From Elusimicrobium simillimum (GTDB lineage Bacteria; Elusimicrobiota; Elusimicrobia; Elusimicrobiales; Elusimicrobiaceae): 64,000 nt of DNA. Made by a program: the position numbers and the translations under genes. This document shows positions 33,983-42,136 of this stretch, one piece after another. How positions within the stretch are numbered: the stretch's first letter is position 1; each line of letters opens with the position of its first letter. Location of the stretch: the NCBI RefSeq assembly GCF_049639735.1, contig NZ_JBEVVA010000003.1, forward strand, positions 1,869,407 to 1,933,406, read 5' to 3'. The notes under the pieces were generated by a model. It was not told where the DNA came from. It saw nothing but the letters and a program-made list of their open reading frames with translations, and did no database searches.

Positions 33983-34007
33983 CCGGGCCGCCGTTACAGC
34001 GGCCCGG
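33983..34007. promoter_or_regulatory. Strong GC hairpin 11 bases after rplO
   Basis: CCGGGCCGC and GCGGCCCGG form a perfect 9-bp stem around CGTTACA. On the transcribed strand no uninterrupted T run follows, only GGAGTAAAAGTTTT. It may be a partial terminator or an RNase-resistant end that lowers secY, adk and map expression relative to rplO. Confidence 0.55.
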
Positions 34008-34018
34008 AAGTATAAAAC

Positions 34019-34519
34019 TTATTTTTTGGCTTTTGCTTTTTTTACTTCTTTTACTTCTTCTTTTTTAGCTTTAGCAATTACCGTCACAGCGCCGCCCGCT
34101 TTTTCAATAGCGGCTTTGGCTGTGCCTGAGAAACCGTGCGCTGTTACTTTAAGCCCTTTTTTGAGCTCGCCCGTACCAAGCACTTTTACTCTTTTAATAC
34201 ATTTAACTAAACCGGCTTTTTTAAGCGTTTCAGGTGTAACTTCGTCACCCGCTTTAAAAGCTTTTTCTAGTGAACCGATATTTACATAAGAGTATTTGTT
34301 AGTGAAAGTAGCGTTAGAAAAACCGCTTTTCGGCACTCTTCTGTAAAGAGGCATCTGGCCGCCTTCTTTACTCTCTTTTTTTGTATTACCGGAACGTGAG
34401 GACTGGCCTTTCATACCTTTACCGGCGCTGCGGCCAATACCGCTGCCTACGCCAAGACCAATTCTTTTCTTTTTGTGTTTAGCCCCAAATTTTGGGGAAA
34501 GTGTGCTAAGATTTACCAT
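34019..34519 (-). CDS. rplO: Ribosomal protein uL15
   Basis: Late-assembling 50S protein. 166 residues starting MVNLSTLSPKFGAKHKKKRI with the GxGxGSGxGRSAGKGMKGQSSRSG motif, PLYRRVPKSGFSN, and a Lys-rich C-terminal tail. Directly follows rpsE with 16 bases between them, a place where rpmD (L30) normally stands. Confidence 0.97.
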   Translation of the reverse strand: MVNLSTLSPKFGAKHKKKRIGLGVGSGIGRSAGKGMKGQSSRSGNTKKESKEGGQMPLYRRVPKSGFSNATFTNKYSYVNIGSLEKAFKAGDEVTPETLKKAGLVKCIKRVKVLGTGELKKGLKVTAHGFSGTAKAAIEKAGGAVTVIAKAKKEEVKEVKKAKAKK

Positions 34520-34535
34520 AATTGTCTCCCCTTAA

Positions 34536-35102
34536 TTATTTGGCCTCTACAGCTTCCGCTGCAGCAGTTGTTTTGCCCTTAAGCGCGTTTACGGCTTCTT
34601 TGGTTTTAAGGGTTTTTAATGCTTCCATTGTCGCGTATACGAGGTTGCAAGCATTTGTGCTGCCAAGACTCTTGGCAAGGATGTTCTTAATGCCGGCCGC
34701 TTCTAATACTGAGCGGGCGCCCGCGCCGGCGATAACGCCGGAACCGGGTGCGGCAGGGTGCATCCAAACTGAGCTTGCGCCAAATTTACCGATAGTTTCG
34801 TGAGGAATTGTCTCATTTACTACGGGGAAGGTAATCATGTGTTTTCTGGCGTGTGATTCAGCCTTAGCTATAGCTAACTGGACCTGGTTTGCTTTACCTA
34901 TAGCGGCGCCTACTTTGCCGTTACCGTTGCCTACCACTACCAGCGCTCTGAAACCAAAGCGTTTACCGCCTTTAACAACCTTTGCTGTTCTGGCAACATT
35001 GACCACTGTCATAGTGCCTTCTTCGGGTCTCCTTACTGGAAACTCGGCTCTTTTGCCTTTCGCTTCTTTTTTGTTCTGTGTTTTATTTGTATCAGTAACC
35101 AT
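34536..35102 (-). CDS. rpsE: Ribosomal protein uS5
   Basis: 30S protein at the mRNA entry and decoding fidelity site. 188 residues with VVNVARTAKVVKGGKRFGFRALVVVGNGNGKVGAAIGKA (double-stranded RNA-binding fold) and the PAAPGSGVIAGAGARSVLEAAGIKNILAKSLGS core, plus an Ala/Glu-rich tail. Confidence 0.98.
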   Translation of the reverse strand: MVTDTNKTQNKKEAKGKRAEFPVRRPEEGTMTVVNVARTAKVVKGGKRFGFRALVVVGNGNGKVGAAIGKANQVQLAIAKAESHARKHMITFPVVNETIPHETIGKFGASSVWMHPAAPGSGVIAGAGARSVLEAAGIKNILAKSLGSTNACNLVYATMEALKTLKTKEAVNALKGKTTAAAEAVEAK

Positions 35103-35118
35103 TTTTTATAATCCCGAA

Positions 35119-35484
35119 TTAGAATTTTAAACCGGCTTCTCTGGCAGCGTCGGCCAGGGCTTTGATTCTGCCGTGGTAGATTCTGCCGCCGCGGTCAAAC
35201 ATAACTTCCGTTACGCCGGCGTCTTTGGCTTTCTTGGCTATTACTTCGCCAAGCGCTTTGGCCGCTTCTATGCTCTTGCCGGAAGCTTTAAATTTGCCTT
35301 CCAGTTCTTTTGACAATGTTGTGGCACAAACTAATGTTTTGCCTTCATTATCGTCAATGATTTGAGCGTATAAGTAGTTAAGTGACCTGTAAACAGACAA
35401 TCTGGGTCTGCGTATACCGCCCTCTATGAGGTTTTTGCGGGTTCTTGCTTTACGGTATTGGTATCTTTCTTGCTTAGTTATCAT
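35119..35484 (-). CDS. rplR: Ribosomal protein uL18
   Basis: 5S rRNA-binding protein of the central protuberance. 121 residues with RKARTRKNLIEGGIRRPRLSVYRS, YAQIIDDNEGKTLVCATTLS and the ending YHGRIKALADAAREAGLKF. Between rplF (2-base gap) and rpsE. Confidence 0.98.
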   Translation of the reverse strand: MITKQERYQYRKARTRKNLIEGGIRRPRLSVYRSLNYLYAQIIDDNEGKTLVCATTLSKELEGKFKASGKSIEAAKALGEVIAKKAKDAGVTEVMFDRGGRIYHGRIKALADAAREAGLKF

Positions 35485-35486
35485 AA

Positions 35487-36041
35487 TTATTTGCCTCCAG
35501 CAGCTGTCTTACCGGCTTTTCTGGCGATGTGTTCGCCCTGGTATTTAATACCGCTGCCTTTATAAGGTTCAGGAGGTCTTACTCTTCTGATTTTGGCCGC
35601 AAAATCACCGACTATAAATTTGTCGCTGCCCTTGATTTCAAGAGTATTTGCTTTGCCGTCGTAGGTTGCTGTAACGCCTGTAGGTATATCAAAAATTACC
35701 GGGTGGGAAAGACCCACTTCCACAGTAAGTTTTGTACCGGCTACAATAGCTTTGTAACCTAAACCGTTGATTTCCAACACTTTCGCAAACCCTTTGTCTA
35801 CGCCTTCAACAATGTTGCTGACGTTGGCGCGGGTTGTGCCGTGAATGGCGTTTAAAAGTTTGGCTTTAGATTCGTCGGCTATTTTAATGCTTAATAAACC
35901 ATTGTCTAAAACAGCGTTTAAACCTGCGGGTAAGGTGTAGTTAAGTGTGCCTAAAGGGCCTGTTGCCGTAACAACGTCGCCTTTAACATCAACTTTTACT
36001 TTGGCGGGAACTGTGATAATTTTTTTACCAATTCTGCTCAT
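35487..36041 (-). CDS. rplF: Ribosomal protein uL6
   Basis: 50S protein near the factor-binding site. 184 residues from ATG 36041, preceded by GGGGGAACAA; the frame is open upstream into rpsH, but that part is not L6. Motifs: MSRIGKKIITVPAKVKVDVK, and near the end VRPPEPYKGSGIKYQGEHIARKAGK. Confidence 0.98.
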   Translation of the reverse strand: MSRIGKKIITVPAKVKVDVKGDVVTATGPLGTLNYTLPAGLNAVLDNGLLSIKIADESKAKLLNAIHGTTRANVSNIVEGVDKGFAKVLEINGLGYKAIVAGTKLTVEVGLSHPVIFDIPTGVTATYDGKANTLEIKGSDKFIVGDFAAKIRRVRPPEPYKGSGIKYQGEHIARKAGKTAAGGK

Positions 36042-36051
36042 TTGTTCCCCC

Positions 36052-36444
36052 TTACCAGATTTGACAGAGAAGCTCGCCGCCAATTTTAGCTTCTTTGGCT
36101 GCTGCGTCTGTCATAATGCCTTTGGATGTTGATAAAATTGTTATACCAAAAGCGCCGCGAACGCGGGGGATGTCCGTATAAGAGCTATACACTCTCTGCC
36201 CCGGGCGGGAAAGTCTTTTAAGACCAGTGATAACAACGTCGTTTTCAGGGGTGTATTTTAAGAATACTCTTACTACGCCGCCTTTTGTTTCGTTGTGCAC
36301 GGCTTTGTAGTTGGCTATGTAGCCTTCTTCTTTTAACACGCGTGCGAGTTCTGTCTTAATTTTAGAAAAAGGGATATCCACTTTTTCTTTTCTTTTCATA
36401 TTAGCGTTTCTTATTCTTGTTAAGAAATCTGATATAGGATCCAT
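36052..36444 (-). CDS. rpsH: Ribosomal protein uS8
   Basis: 30S central-domain organiser. 130 residues from ATG 36444 (GGAGG upstream): MDPISDFLTRIRNANMKRKE, and the C-terminal STSKGIMTDAAAKEAKIGGELLCQIW. In E. coli S8 represses the spc operon at an rplE site; nothing comparable was identified. The 103-base gap to rpsN has no clear feature beyond an AGGAGG run close to rpsN. Confidence 0.98.
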   Translation of the reverse strand: MDPISDFLTRIRNANMKRKEKVDIPFSKIKTELARVLKEEGYIANYKAVHNETKGGVVRVFLKYTPENDVVITGLKRLSRPGQRVYSSYTDIPRVRGAFGITILSTSKGIMTDAAAKEAKIGGELLCQIW

Positions 36445-36547
36445 GTTTATTCGGCCTCCAAAAACCATTTTCCGCAATTTGAATTTCTATGACGCATGCG
36501 CGCCATACGCGGAGTTAGTTTTCGCTGTGAAGCCTCCTCCTTATAAA

Positions 36548-36733
36548 TTACCAGCTTGATTTTCTGACACCCGGGATTAAGCCCTGGTGCGCCATTTTTC
36601 TGAGGCAGATTCTGCAAAGACCGAAATCTCTGTAATAACCTCTGGGGCGGCCGCAAACCTGACATCTGTTATGATATCTGACTGCGTACTTCTGCGGTTT
36701 CGCCATTTTTGCAACCCATGCTTTTGTAGCCAT
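36548..36733 (-). CDS. rpsN: Ribosomal protein uS14, zinc type
   Basis: 30S head protein. 61 residues with CQVCGRPRGYYRDFGLCRIC, the two CxxC zinc pairs of the short C+ form, and the ending GLIPGVRKSSW. Between rplE and rpsH as expected. Confidence 0.98.
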   Translation of the reverse strand: MATKAWVAKMAKPQKYAVRYHNRCQVCGRPRGYYRDFGLCRICLRKMAHQGLIPGVRKSSW

Positions 36734-36747
36734 ATTGAAATTGCTCC

Positions 36748-37332
36748 TTATTTCTTTCTAAACGGCAAACCTAAATAGGTAAGCAGTAATCTGCCGCCGT
36801 TATCGTCCGTGGCTGTGGTAACGAATGTTATGTTCATACCATGTGCTTTAGGTGACTTTTCAACGTCAACTTCAGGAAAAATGTAATGCTCTTTAAGACC
36901 TAAGTTTAAGTTGCCTTTGCCGTCAAAGCATTTTTCATTAAAGCCCTGGAAGTCTCTTATGCGGGGTGACGCTATGGAGATAAATCTGTCCATAAATTCA
37001 TACATCTTGTCGCCGCGCAGAGTTACGCGTACGCCTATAGGCATACCTTCTCTAAGCTTAAAGTTTGAGATGGATTTTTTGGCTCTTCTTACCTGTGAGG
37101 CTTGGCCTGAAATTTCCGTCAGGTCAGCTTTAAGGATGTCGAGAACTTTAATATCTTCTCTTGCTTCGGGCACACCTATGTTGATAACAATCTTTTCAAG
37201 TTTAGGTGCGGCCATAGGGCTTTTAACGCCTAAATCTTTCATAAGCGCGGGAAGAACTTTGCCGTTATACAAAGCTTTTAATCTGGGCTGGCTGGCAGCC
37301 GCTTTTGTTGTTTTTTTTGTTTCTGTTGTCAT
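36748..37332 (-). CDS. rplE: Ribosomal protein uL5
   Basis: Binds 5S rRNA and P-site tRNA. 194 residues with an N-terminal Lys/Thr-rich extension, IVINIGVPEAREDIKVLD, LREGMPIGVRVTLRGDKMYEFMDR and the ending GRLLLTYLGLPFRKK. One base separates it from rplX. Confidence 0.98.
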   Translation of the reverse strand: MTTETKKTTKAAASQPRLKALYNGKVLPALMKDLGVKSPMAAPKLEKIVINIGVPEAREDIKVLDILKADLTEISGQASQVRRAKKSISNFKLREGMPIGVRVTLRGDKMYEFMDRFISIASPRIRDFQGFNEKCFDGKGNLNLGLKEHYIFPEVDVEKSPKAHGMNITFVTTATDDNGGRLLLTYLGLPFRKK

Positions 37333-37333
37333 T

Positions 37334-37648
37334 TTACTTGGCCTTCGTAACGGTTTCTTCGCATTTGCGGCATACTCTAACCTTTTCGCCGTTGTCTAAG
37401 ACTTTGGCTTTAGGGGTCATGGCTTTGCTGCATTTGGGGCAGACTAAAGCAACATTAGAAATATGCAAAGGGGCTTCTACTTTAACGATGCCGCCTTTTT
37501 TATTGCCGGCAGGCTTTTCATGCTTGCTGACAATGTTTATGCCGGAGACTACTACCTGGCTTTTGGCAAGATCGATGCTCTTAATTTCGCCTTTTTTGCC
37601 TTTATCTTTGCCGGAAAGGATTAATACGTTATCGTTTTTCTTCAACAT
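37334..37648 (-). CDS. rplX: Ribosomal protein uL24
   Basis: Assembly-initiator protein of the 50S subunit with a KOW motif. 104 residues: KKNDNVLILSGKDKGKKGEI, GINIVSKHEKP, and a C-terminal part with Cys pairs (CPKCSKAMTPKAK, CRKCEE) that look like a zinc ribbon, also present in L24 of several phyla. Confidence 0.97.
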   Translation of the reverse strand: MLKKNDNVLILSGKDKGKKGEIKSIDLAKSQVVVSGINIVSKHEKPAGNKKGGIVKVEAPLHISNVALVCPKCSKAMTPKAKVLDNGEKVRVCRKCEETVTKAK

Positions 37649-37649
37649 A

Positions 37650-38018
37650 TTAGATTACCTCCGGGGCAAGTGAGATAATCTTAAGAAAGTTTTTATCTCT
37701 GAGTTCTCTGGCTATCGGGCCGAAAACACGGGTGCCTTTAGGTTCGCCGTTTTCGTTAATTACGCAGACTGCGTTTTCGTCGAAACGGATATAGGTGCCG
37801 TCTTTTCTTCTTTTTTCTCTGGCCACGCGTACTACTACCGCGCGGACAACGTCGCCCTTCTTAATGCTTGATGTAGGGATCGCATCTCTGACGGAGCACA
37901 TAATAACATCTCCCAAAGTTGCGATATCCCTGTGGTGACCGCCGCGCACTTTAAAGCATTGCACTTTTCTTGCGCCGGAATTGTCAGCCACGTTTATAAT
38001 GCTTCTTAACTGAATCAT
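37650..38018 (-). CDS. rplN: Ribosomal protein uL14
   Basis: 50S protein at the subunit interface. 122 residues starting MIQLRSIINVADNSGARKVQ, with VVVRVAREKRRKDGTYIRFDENA and the ending FLKIISLAPEVI. Confidence 0.98.
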   Translation of the reverse strand: MIQLRSIINVADNSGARKVQCFKVRGGHHRDIATLGDVIMCSVRDAIPTSSIKKGDVVRAVVVRVAREKRRKDGTYIRFDENAVCVINENGEPKGTRVFGPIARELRDKNFLKIISLAPEVI

Positions 38019-38033
38019 ACGTTTAACTCCGTA

Positions 38034-38306
38034 CTAGTTTATTGCCTTATCAACAATTTTGGAGACTCTCCATCTCTTCATTTTGCTGATAGGTCTGGTG
38101 CTCATTATTTCTACTTTGTCACCGATTTTAGCTTCATTGCCTTCATCATGGGCGTGGTATTTGGCAGCTCTTTTTAAAGTTTTGCTGTACAGACCGTGTC
38201 TTACCAGTCTTTCCACTTCCACTACACATGTTTTGTTACCTTTGTCAGATACAACAACGCCGGCTAAAACTTTTCTCTTTCCACGAGTTTCTTTATTTTC
38301 TTCCAT
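38034..38306 (-). CDS. rpsQ: Ribosomal protein uS17
   Basis: 30S OB-fold protein. 90 residues: KRKVLAGVVVSDKGNKTCVV, VERLVRHGLYSKTLKRAAKYHAHDE and IMSTRPISKMKRWRVSKIV. Eight bases after rpmC. Confidence 0.98.
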   Translation of the reverse strand: MEENKETRGKRKVLAGVVVSDKGNKTCVVEVERLVRHGLYSKTLKRAAKYHAHDEGNEAKIGDKVEIMSTRPISKMKRWRVSKIVDKAIN

Positions 38307-38314
38307 AGTTTCCT

Positions 38315-38518
38315 CTATTTCTGCCCTTCTTTCTGATTGATCAGCGTTTTTAAAAGAGCAATCTCGCGTCTTACAGCCCTAATCTCTAACGGGTTGGCTA
38401 CCGGAGTGGTGCTGTGTTTGAAAAGAAGATTGAACTTCTTTTCCTGCGCTTTTACGAGCAAATCGCTAAGCTCGGCCGCGCTTTTCTTTTTTAAAGTTTC
38501 TTTTTCTTTGGTTTTCAT
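38315..38518 (-). CDS. rpmC: Ribosomal protein uL29
   Basis: Small helical 50S protein at the tunnel exit. 67 residues: KKKSAAELSDLLVKAQEKKF, NLLFKHSTTPVANPLEIRAVRREIA. Three bases after rplP. Confidence 0.96.
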   Translation of the reverse strand: MKTKEKETLKKKSAAELSDLLVKAQEKKFNLLFKHSTTPVANPLEIRAVRREIALLKTLINQKEGQK

Positions 38519-38521
38519 ATA

Positions 38522-38932
38522 CTACCTTCTGGCTACCAGTTTAGTTTTTATAGGCAACTTGTCAGACGCCATTCTCATGGCTTGTTTGGCTGTTGCAAGG
38601 TCTAAACCTTCTACTTCAAAAAGTATATGACCCGGCTTAACTACCGCAACCCAATGGTCGGGAGCGCCCTTACCTTTACCCATACGGGTTTCGGCGGGAT
38701 GCTTGGTTATCGCTTTGTCCGGGAAAATTCTTGTCCACATTTTCCCTTTCTTTTTAGCGTAACGTGAAATTGCGATACGGGCAGACTCAATCTGTCTTGC
38801 TGTAATCCATTTAGGCTCTAAAGCTTTAAGGCCAAATTCACCAAAAGCGACTGTCGCGCCTCTTTTAGCAACACCTTTAATGCGGGGAGCGGAAAACGGT
38901 TTTCTGTACTTTACTCTTTTAGGCATCAACAT
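38522..38932 (-). CDS. rplP: Ribosomal protein uL16
   Basis: 50S protein contacting A-site tRNA. 136 residues starting MLMPKRVKYRKPFSAPRIKG, with GKMWTRIFPDKAITKHPAETRMGKGKG and PGHILFEVEG. Start kept at 38932 because MLMPKR matches the family N-terminus. Confidence 0.98.
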   Translation of the reverse strand: MLMPKRVKYRKPFSAPRIKGVAKRGATVAFGEFGLKALEPKWITARQIESARIAISRYAKKKGKMWTRIFPDKAITKHPAETRMGKGKGAPDHWVAVVKPGHILFEVEGLDLATAKQAMRMASDKLPIKTKLVARR

Positions 38933-38947
38933 ATGTTTTCTCTCTCC

Positions 38948-39670
38948 TTATTTAGAATCCGCGACGGTTTCAGCTACACCGGCAGTTGATTCACCGCTAA
39001 GTTCTCTGTGCTTTCTGAGTTCATGCAGGATTTCTTTGGGTGATTTGGCAAAGTGGGTTTTCTTGAAAATCCAAACTTTGCAGCCGATTTTACCGCTGAT
39101 TGTCATAGCTTCAGCGAAACCGTAGTCAATATCGGCACAGAGTGTGTGTAAAGGCACGCGGCCTTCTCTTTTCCATTCTGTGCGGGCAATTTCTGCGCCG
39201 CCTAAGCGGCCGGAAACCATTATTTTAATACCTAATGCTTTACCGGAAAGAGCCTTTTCAATGGCTTTCTTCATGGCTGCGCCGTAGTGGGCGCGTTTTT
39301 CAATCTGCATGCAGATTGACTGCGCGACTAAGTTAGCGTCTGTTTCAGGATTTTTGATTTCGACGACGTTAACAAATGTTTTGCTGCCTGTCATCTTTTC
39401 TAAATCTTTTCTGAGCTGCTCAATATCAGCGCCTTTTTTGCCGATAACTACACCCGGTCTGGCTGTATTAATGTTAACTCTTAAAAATGCGCCCGCTCTT
39501 TCGATACCGACGGAGCTGATGGCTGCCATTTTAAAGCGTTCTTCAATAAGTTCTCTGATTCTCTTATCTTCTATAATCAAGGCCGGCATATTCTTAGGTG
39601 CAAACCAGCGGCTTTGCCAATCTTGAGTATAACCTAACCTTAGACCTCTGGGGTTAATCTTATGTCCCAT
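38948..39670 (-). CDS. rpsC: Ribosomal protein uS3
   Basis: 30S protein with KH domain at the mRNA entry helicase site. 240 residues: MGHKINPRGLRLGYTQDWQS, TARPGVVIGKKGADIEQLRK (KH, GxxG), and the C-terminal SGRLGGAEIARTEWKREGRVPLHTL, with a 20-residue tail. Confidence 0.98.
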   Translation of the reverse strand: MGHKINPRGLRLGYTQDWQSRWFAPKNMPALIIEDKRIRELIEERFKMAAISSVGIERAGAFLRVNINTARPGVVIGKKGADIEQLRKDLEKMTGSKTFVNVVEIKNPETDANLVAQSICMQIEKRAHYGAAMKKAIEKALSGKALGIKIMVSGRLGGAEIARTEWKREGRVPLHTLCADIDYGFAEAMTISGKIGCKVWIFKKTHFAKSPKEILHELRKHRELSGESTAGVAETVADSK

Positions 39671-39673
39671 AAG

Positions 39674-40030
39674 TTAACGTCCTCCCTTTTCGTCTGATAC
39701 AACCACGGTTAGGTGGCACATGCTCTTTCTGTAGGGCATGGCTCTGCCTTGGGGGCCGGGCTGGATCCTTCTTAAATTGCTCATTGGGCCAATATCGGCA
39801 TAAGCTTCTTTAATATATACTTTGCTCATGTCAATTTTTTTGCCCAGTTTAACTTCTAAGTTAGCTGCTGCGCTATGTACGGTTTTGTAGACAAGTTCCG
39901 CTGTTCTTTTTTCAATAAAGGGCAGTACTTCTTCTGCTACTTTTACGTTTTTGCCTCTTATTTGATCAAGTACCAAGCCGACTTTTCTGCTACCGAATCT
40001 CTGAAATTTTGCTTTTGCAAAAGCTTCCAT
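39674..40030 (-). CDS. rplV: Ribosomal protein uL22
   Basis: 50S protein whose beta-hairpin lines the peptide tunnel. 118 residues from ATG 40030 (GAGAGG upstream; a TTG six codons earlier is rejected): MEAFAKAKFQRFGSRKVGLV, PMSNLRRIQPGPQGRAMPYRKSMCH. Three bases after it rpsC begins. Confidence 0.97.
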   Translation of the reverse strand: MEAFAKAKFQRFGSRKVGLVLDQIRGKNVKVAEEVLPFIEKRTAELVYKTVHSAAANLEVKLGKKIDMSKVYIKEAYADIGPMSNLRRIQPGPQGRAMPYRKSMCHLTVVVSDEKGGR

Positions 40031-40048
40031 ATTATCTTGACCTCTCAA

Positions 40049-40333
40049 TTACTTTAAGGCGGTGGATTCTTTCGTCATGCCACCGTGGGACTTAAATATT
40101 CTGGTGAAAGAAAATTCGCCAAGTTTATGACCAACCATTCTTTCACTTACATATACAGGAAGGAATTTTTTGCCATTATGCACCATAAATGTGTGCCCGA
40201 TAAATTCCGGCACTATAGTACATGCCCTTGCCCATGTTTTGATGGGTTTCTTTTCATTAGAAGTATTCATAGCCTGAACCTTTTCTAATAATTTAATGTC
40301 TATAAAAGGACCTTTTTTTGTAGATCTTCCCAT
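40049..40333 (-). CDS. rpsS: Ribosomal protein uS19
   Basis: 30S head protein paired with S13. 94 residues: MGRSTKKGPFIDIKLLEKVQ, IVPEFIGHTFMVHNGKKFLPVYVSERMVGHKLGEF. Two bases after rplB. Confidence 0.98.
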   Translation of the reverse strand: MGRSTKKGPFIDIKLLEKVQAMNTSNEKKPIKTWARACTIVPEFIGHTFMVHNGKKFLPVYVSERMVGHKLGEFSFTRIFKSHGGMTKESTALK

Positions 40334-40335
40334 AA

Positions 40336-41172
40336 TTATTTAACCTTTCCTTTTCTTCTATCACTTACAATCATCCAATCCCAAACTTTCTTCGGTCTTG
40401 TTTTTAAACCGCGGGAGGGCTGGTTCCAAGGAGAGCGCGGTATGTTACCGCCTTTACTGTGACCGCGGCCGCCGCCCATAGGATGGTCGACTGCGTTCAT
40501 GGCACTGCCGCGTACTGTAGGTTTAATACCGCGGTGTCTTTTTCTGCCGGCGTTGCCGATAACAATGTTGTTATGGTCTGTGTTGCCCACCTGGCCGATT
40601 GTGGCGCAGCAGTCAACGGGAATTAATCTGATTTCACCGGACGGCATTTTGATGTGTGCATAATCACTTTCTTTAGCCATAAGCTGGGCTTGTGAACCGG
40701 CGCTTCTTACAAGCTGCGCGCCTTTACCAACTTTAAGCTCTAACGCATGGATAAAAGTACCTTCAGGTATATTTTTGAGAGGAAGGCAGTTACCCACTTT
40801 AATGTCTGCAGAGGGGCCTGACATAACAGTGTCCCCAACTTTTAAGCCAACGGGCTGAATGATGTATCTTTTATCGCCGTCAGCGTAGTGCAAAAGACAA
40901 ATTCTTGCGTTTCTGTTAGGATCATATTCAACTGTAGCTACTTTTGCAGGTACACCGTACTTTTCCCTTTTGAAATCAATTTGTCTGTAAGCGCGTTTAT
41001 GACCGCCGCCAATATGGCGGACCATGATCATACCGGTATTGTTGCGCCCGCCGGTCTTTCTTAAACCTTTTACAAGCTTCTTTTCCGGAGTTTTAGTTGT
41101 TATTTCAGAGAAATCGGCAACTGTTATTGTTCTCCTGGAAGGTGTATAAGGTCTGAATGTCTTGATAGGCAT
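40336..41172 (-). CDS. rplB: Ribosomal protein uL2
   Basis: 50S protein next to the peptidyl-transferase centre. 278 residues: MPIKTFRPYTPSRRTITVAD, GRNNTGMIMVRHIGGGHKRAYR, and the C-terminal GSAMNAVDHPMGGGRGHSKGG. The Met after DHP replaces the His of the E. coli sequence, a common variant. Confidence 0.98.
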   Translation of the reverse strand: MPIKTFRPYTPSRRTITVADFSEITTKTPEKKLVKGLRKTGGRNNTGMIMVRHIGGGHKRAYRQIDFKREKYGVPAKVATVEYDPNRNARICLLHYADGDKRYIIQPVGLKVGDTVMSGPSADIKVGNCLPLKNIPEGTFIHALELKVGKGAQLVRSAGSQAQLMAKESDYAHIKMPSGEIRLIPVDCCATIGQVGNTDHNNIVIGNAGRKRHRGIKPTVRGSAMNAVDHPMGGGRGHSKGGNIPRSPWNQPSRGLKTRPKKVWDWMIVSDRRKGKVK

Positions 41173-41188
41173 AGTTTATACTTTCTCC

Positions 41189-41485
41189 TTACTTAGCCGT
41201 TGCTTCAACAACGTCTATTTTATCGCCTTCTTTAAGGGTCACTATCGCTTTTTTATAGTCGGCTCTTTTACCGGCGAAGCGGCCCATACGATGTACTTTG
41301 CCTTTAATGGCGGAGGTGTTAACCTTTTCAACAGTTACATTGAAAAATTTTTCAACGGCTGTGATGATTTCACCTTTGCTCGCTGTTTTGGCAACTACAA
41401 AGCTGTATTTGTTCTGTTCGTCTCTTAAGATTAAGCTCTTTTCTGTTAAAAGAGGCTTTTTAATTACTTCATATATGGTTTTCAT
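41189..41485 (-). CDS. rplW: Ribosomal protein uL23
   Basis: 50S tunnel-exit protein that docks trigger factor and SRP. 98 residues: MKTIYEVIKKPLLTEKSLIL, NKYSFVVAKTASKGEI, VNTSAIKGKVHRMGRFAGKRADYKKAIVTL. Start overlaps the rplD stop by one base. Confidence 0.97.
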   Translation of the reverse strand: MKTIYEVIKKPLLTEKSLILRDEQNKYSFVVAKTASKGEIITAVEKFFNVTVEKVNTSAIKGKVHRMGRFAGKRADYKKAIVTLKEGDKIDVVEATAK

Positions 41486-42120
41486 TATTTGGCCTCCTTA
41501 ACAAAAGTGCTGCTTAATTTTTCAAGAGCGTCTTTTGTAATGATTATTTTGCTGCTGTTAAGCACCACATAAGCATTTACGTCCGCGGCCGGGATTAAAG
41601 AAAGACCAGCTATGTTTCTGGCTGAAAGGAAAACCTTTTCGTCAGTCTTTTCTGTTGTTAAAACCAACGGTTTTCTGCCGGCGTCCATAGATTTGAGCGC
41701 TGTGGCGAAAGCTTTGGTTTTTGTTTCTTTAATAACGGAATCATTGAGAACTATTACATTACCTTCAGCATATTTGGCAGATAAAGCCTGCATTAAAGCG
41801 GCTCTGCGTTTCTGCACAGGTAAGTACTGTCTGAATGAGCGCGGTGTAGGACCAAACGCGACGCCGCCGTGTCTCCAGATAGGAGAACGCATGCTGCCGT
41901 GTCTTGAGCGGCCCGTACCTTTCTGCTTCCAGGGCTTTTTGCCTGTACCGGAGACTTCCGCTCTGGTTTTGACATCGGCTGTGCCGCTGCGCTGGTTAGC
42001 TAAAAAGGCTGTTACGACTTCGTGCAAGAAAGTCGGGTTAGGTTTTGCTGAAAAAAGAACTTCAGGAAGTGCTACCGTTCCTTCTTCTTTACCTTGTAAG
42101 TTAAAAACTTTTGTTTCCAT
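41485..42120 (-). CDS. rplD: Ribosomal protein uL4
   Basis: 50S tunnel protein; in E. coli also the repressor of the S10 operon. 211 residues: GKEEGTVALPEVLF, the conserved loop GTGKKPWKQKGTGRSRHGSMRSPIWRHGGVAFGP, then FLSARNIAGLSLIPAADVNAY. The extended loop that reaches the tunnel is intact. Confidence 0.98.
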   Translation of the reverse strand: METKVFNLQGKEEGTVALPEVLFSAKPNPTFLHEVVTAFLANQRSGTADVKTRAEVSGTGKKPWKQKGTGRSRHGSMRSPIWRHGGVAFGPTPRSFRQYLPVQKRRAALMQALSAKYAEGNVIVLNDSVIKETKTKAFATALKSMDAGRKPLVLTTEKTDEKVFLSARNIAGLSLIPAADVNAYVVLNSSKIIITKDALEKLSSTFVKEAK

Positions 42121-42136
42121 AAGTTATAGGCTCCAA

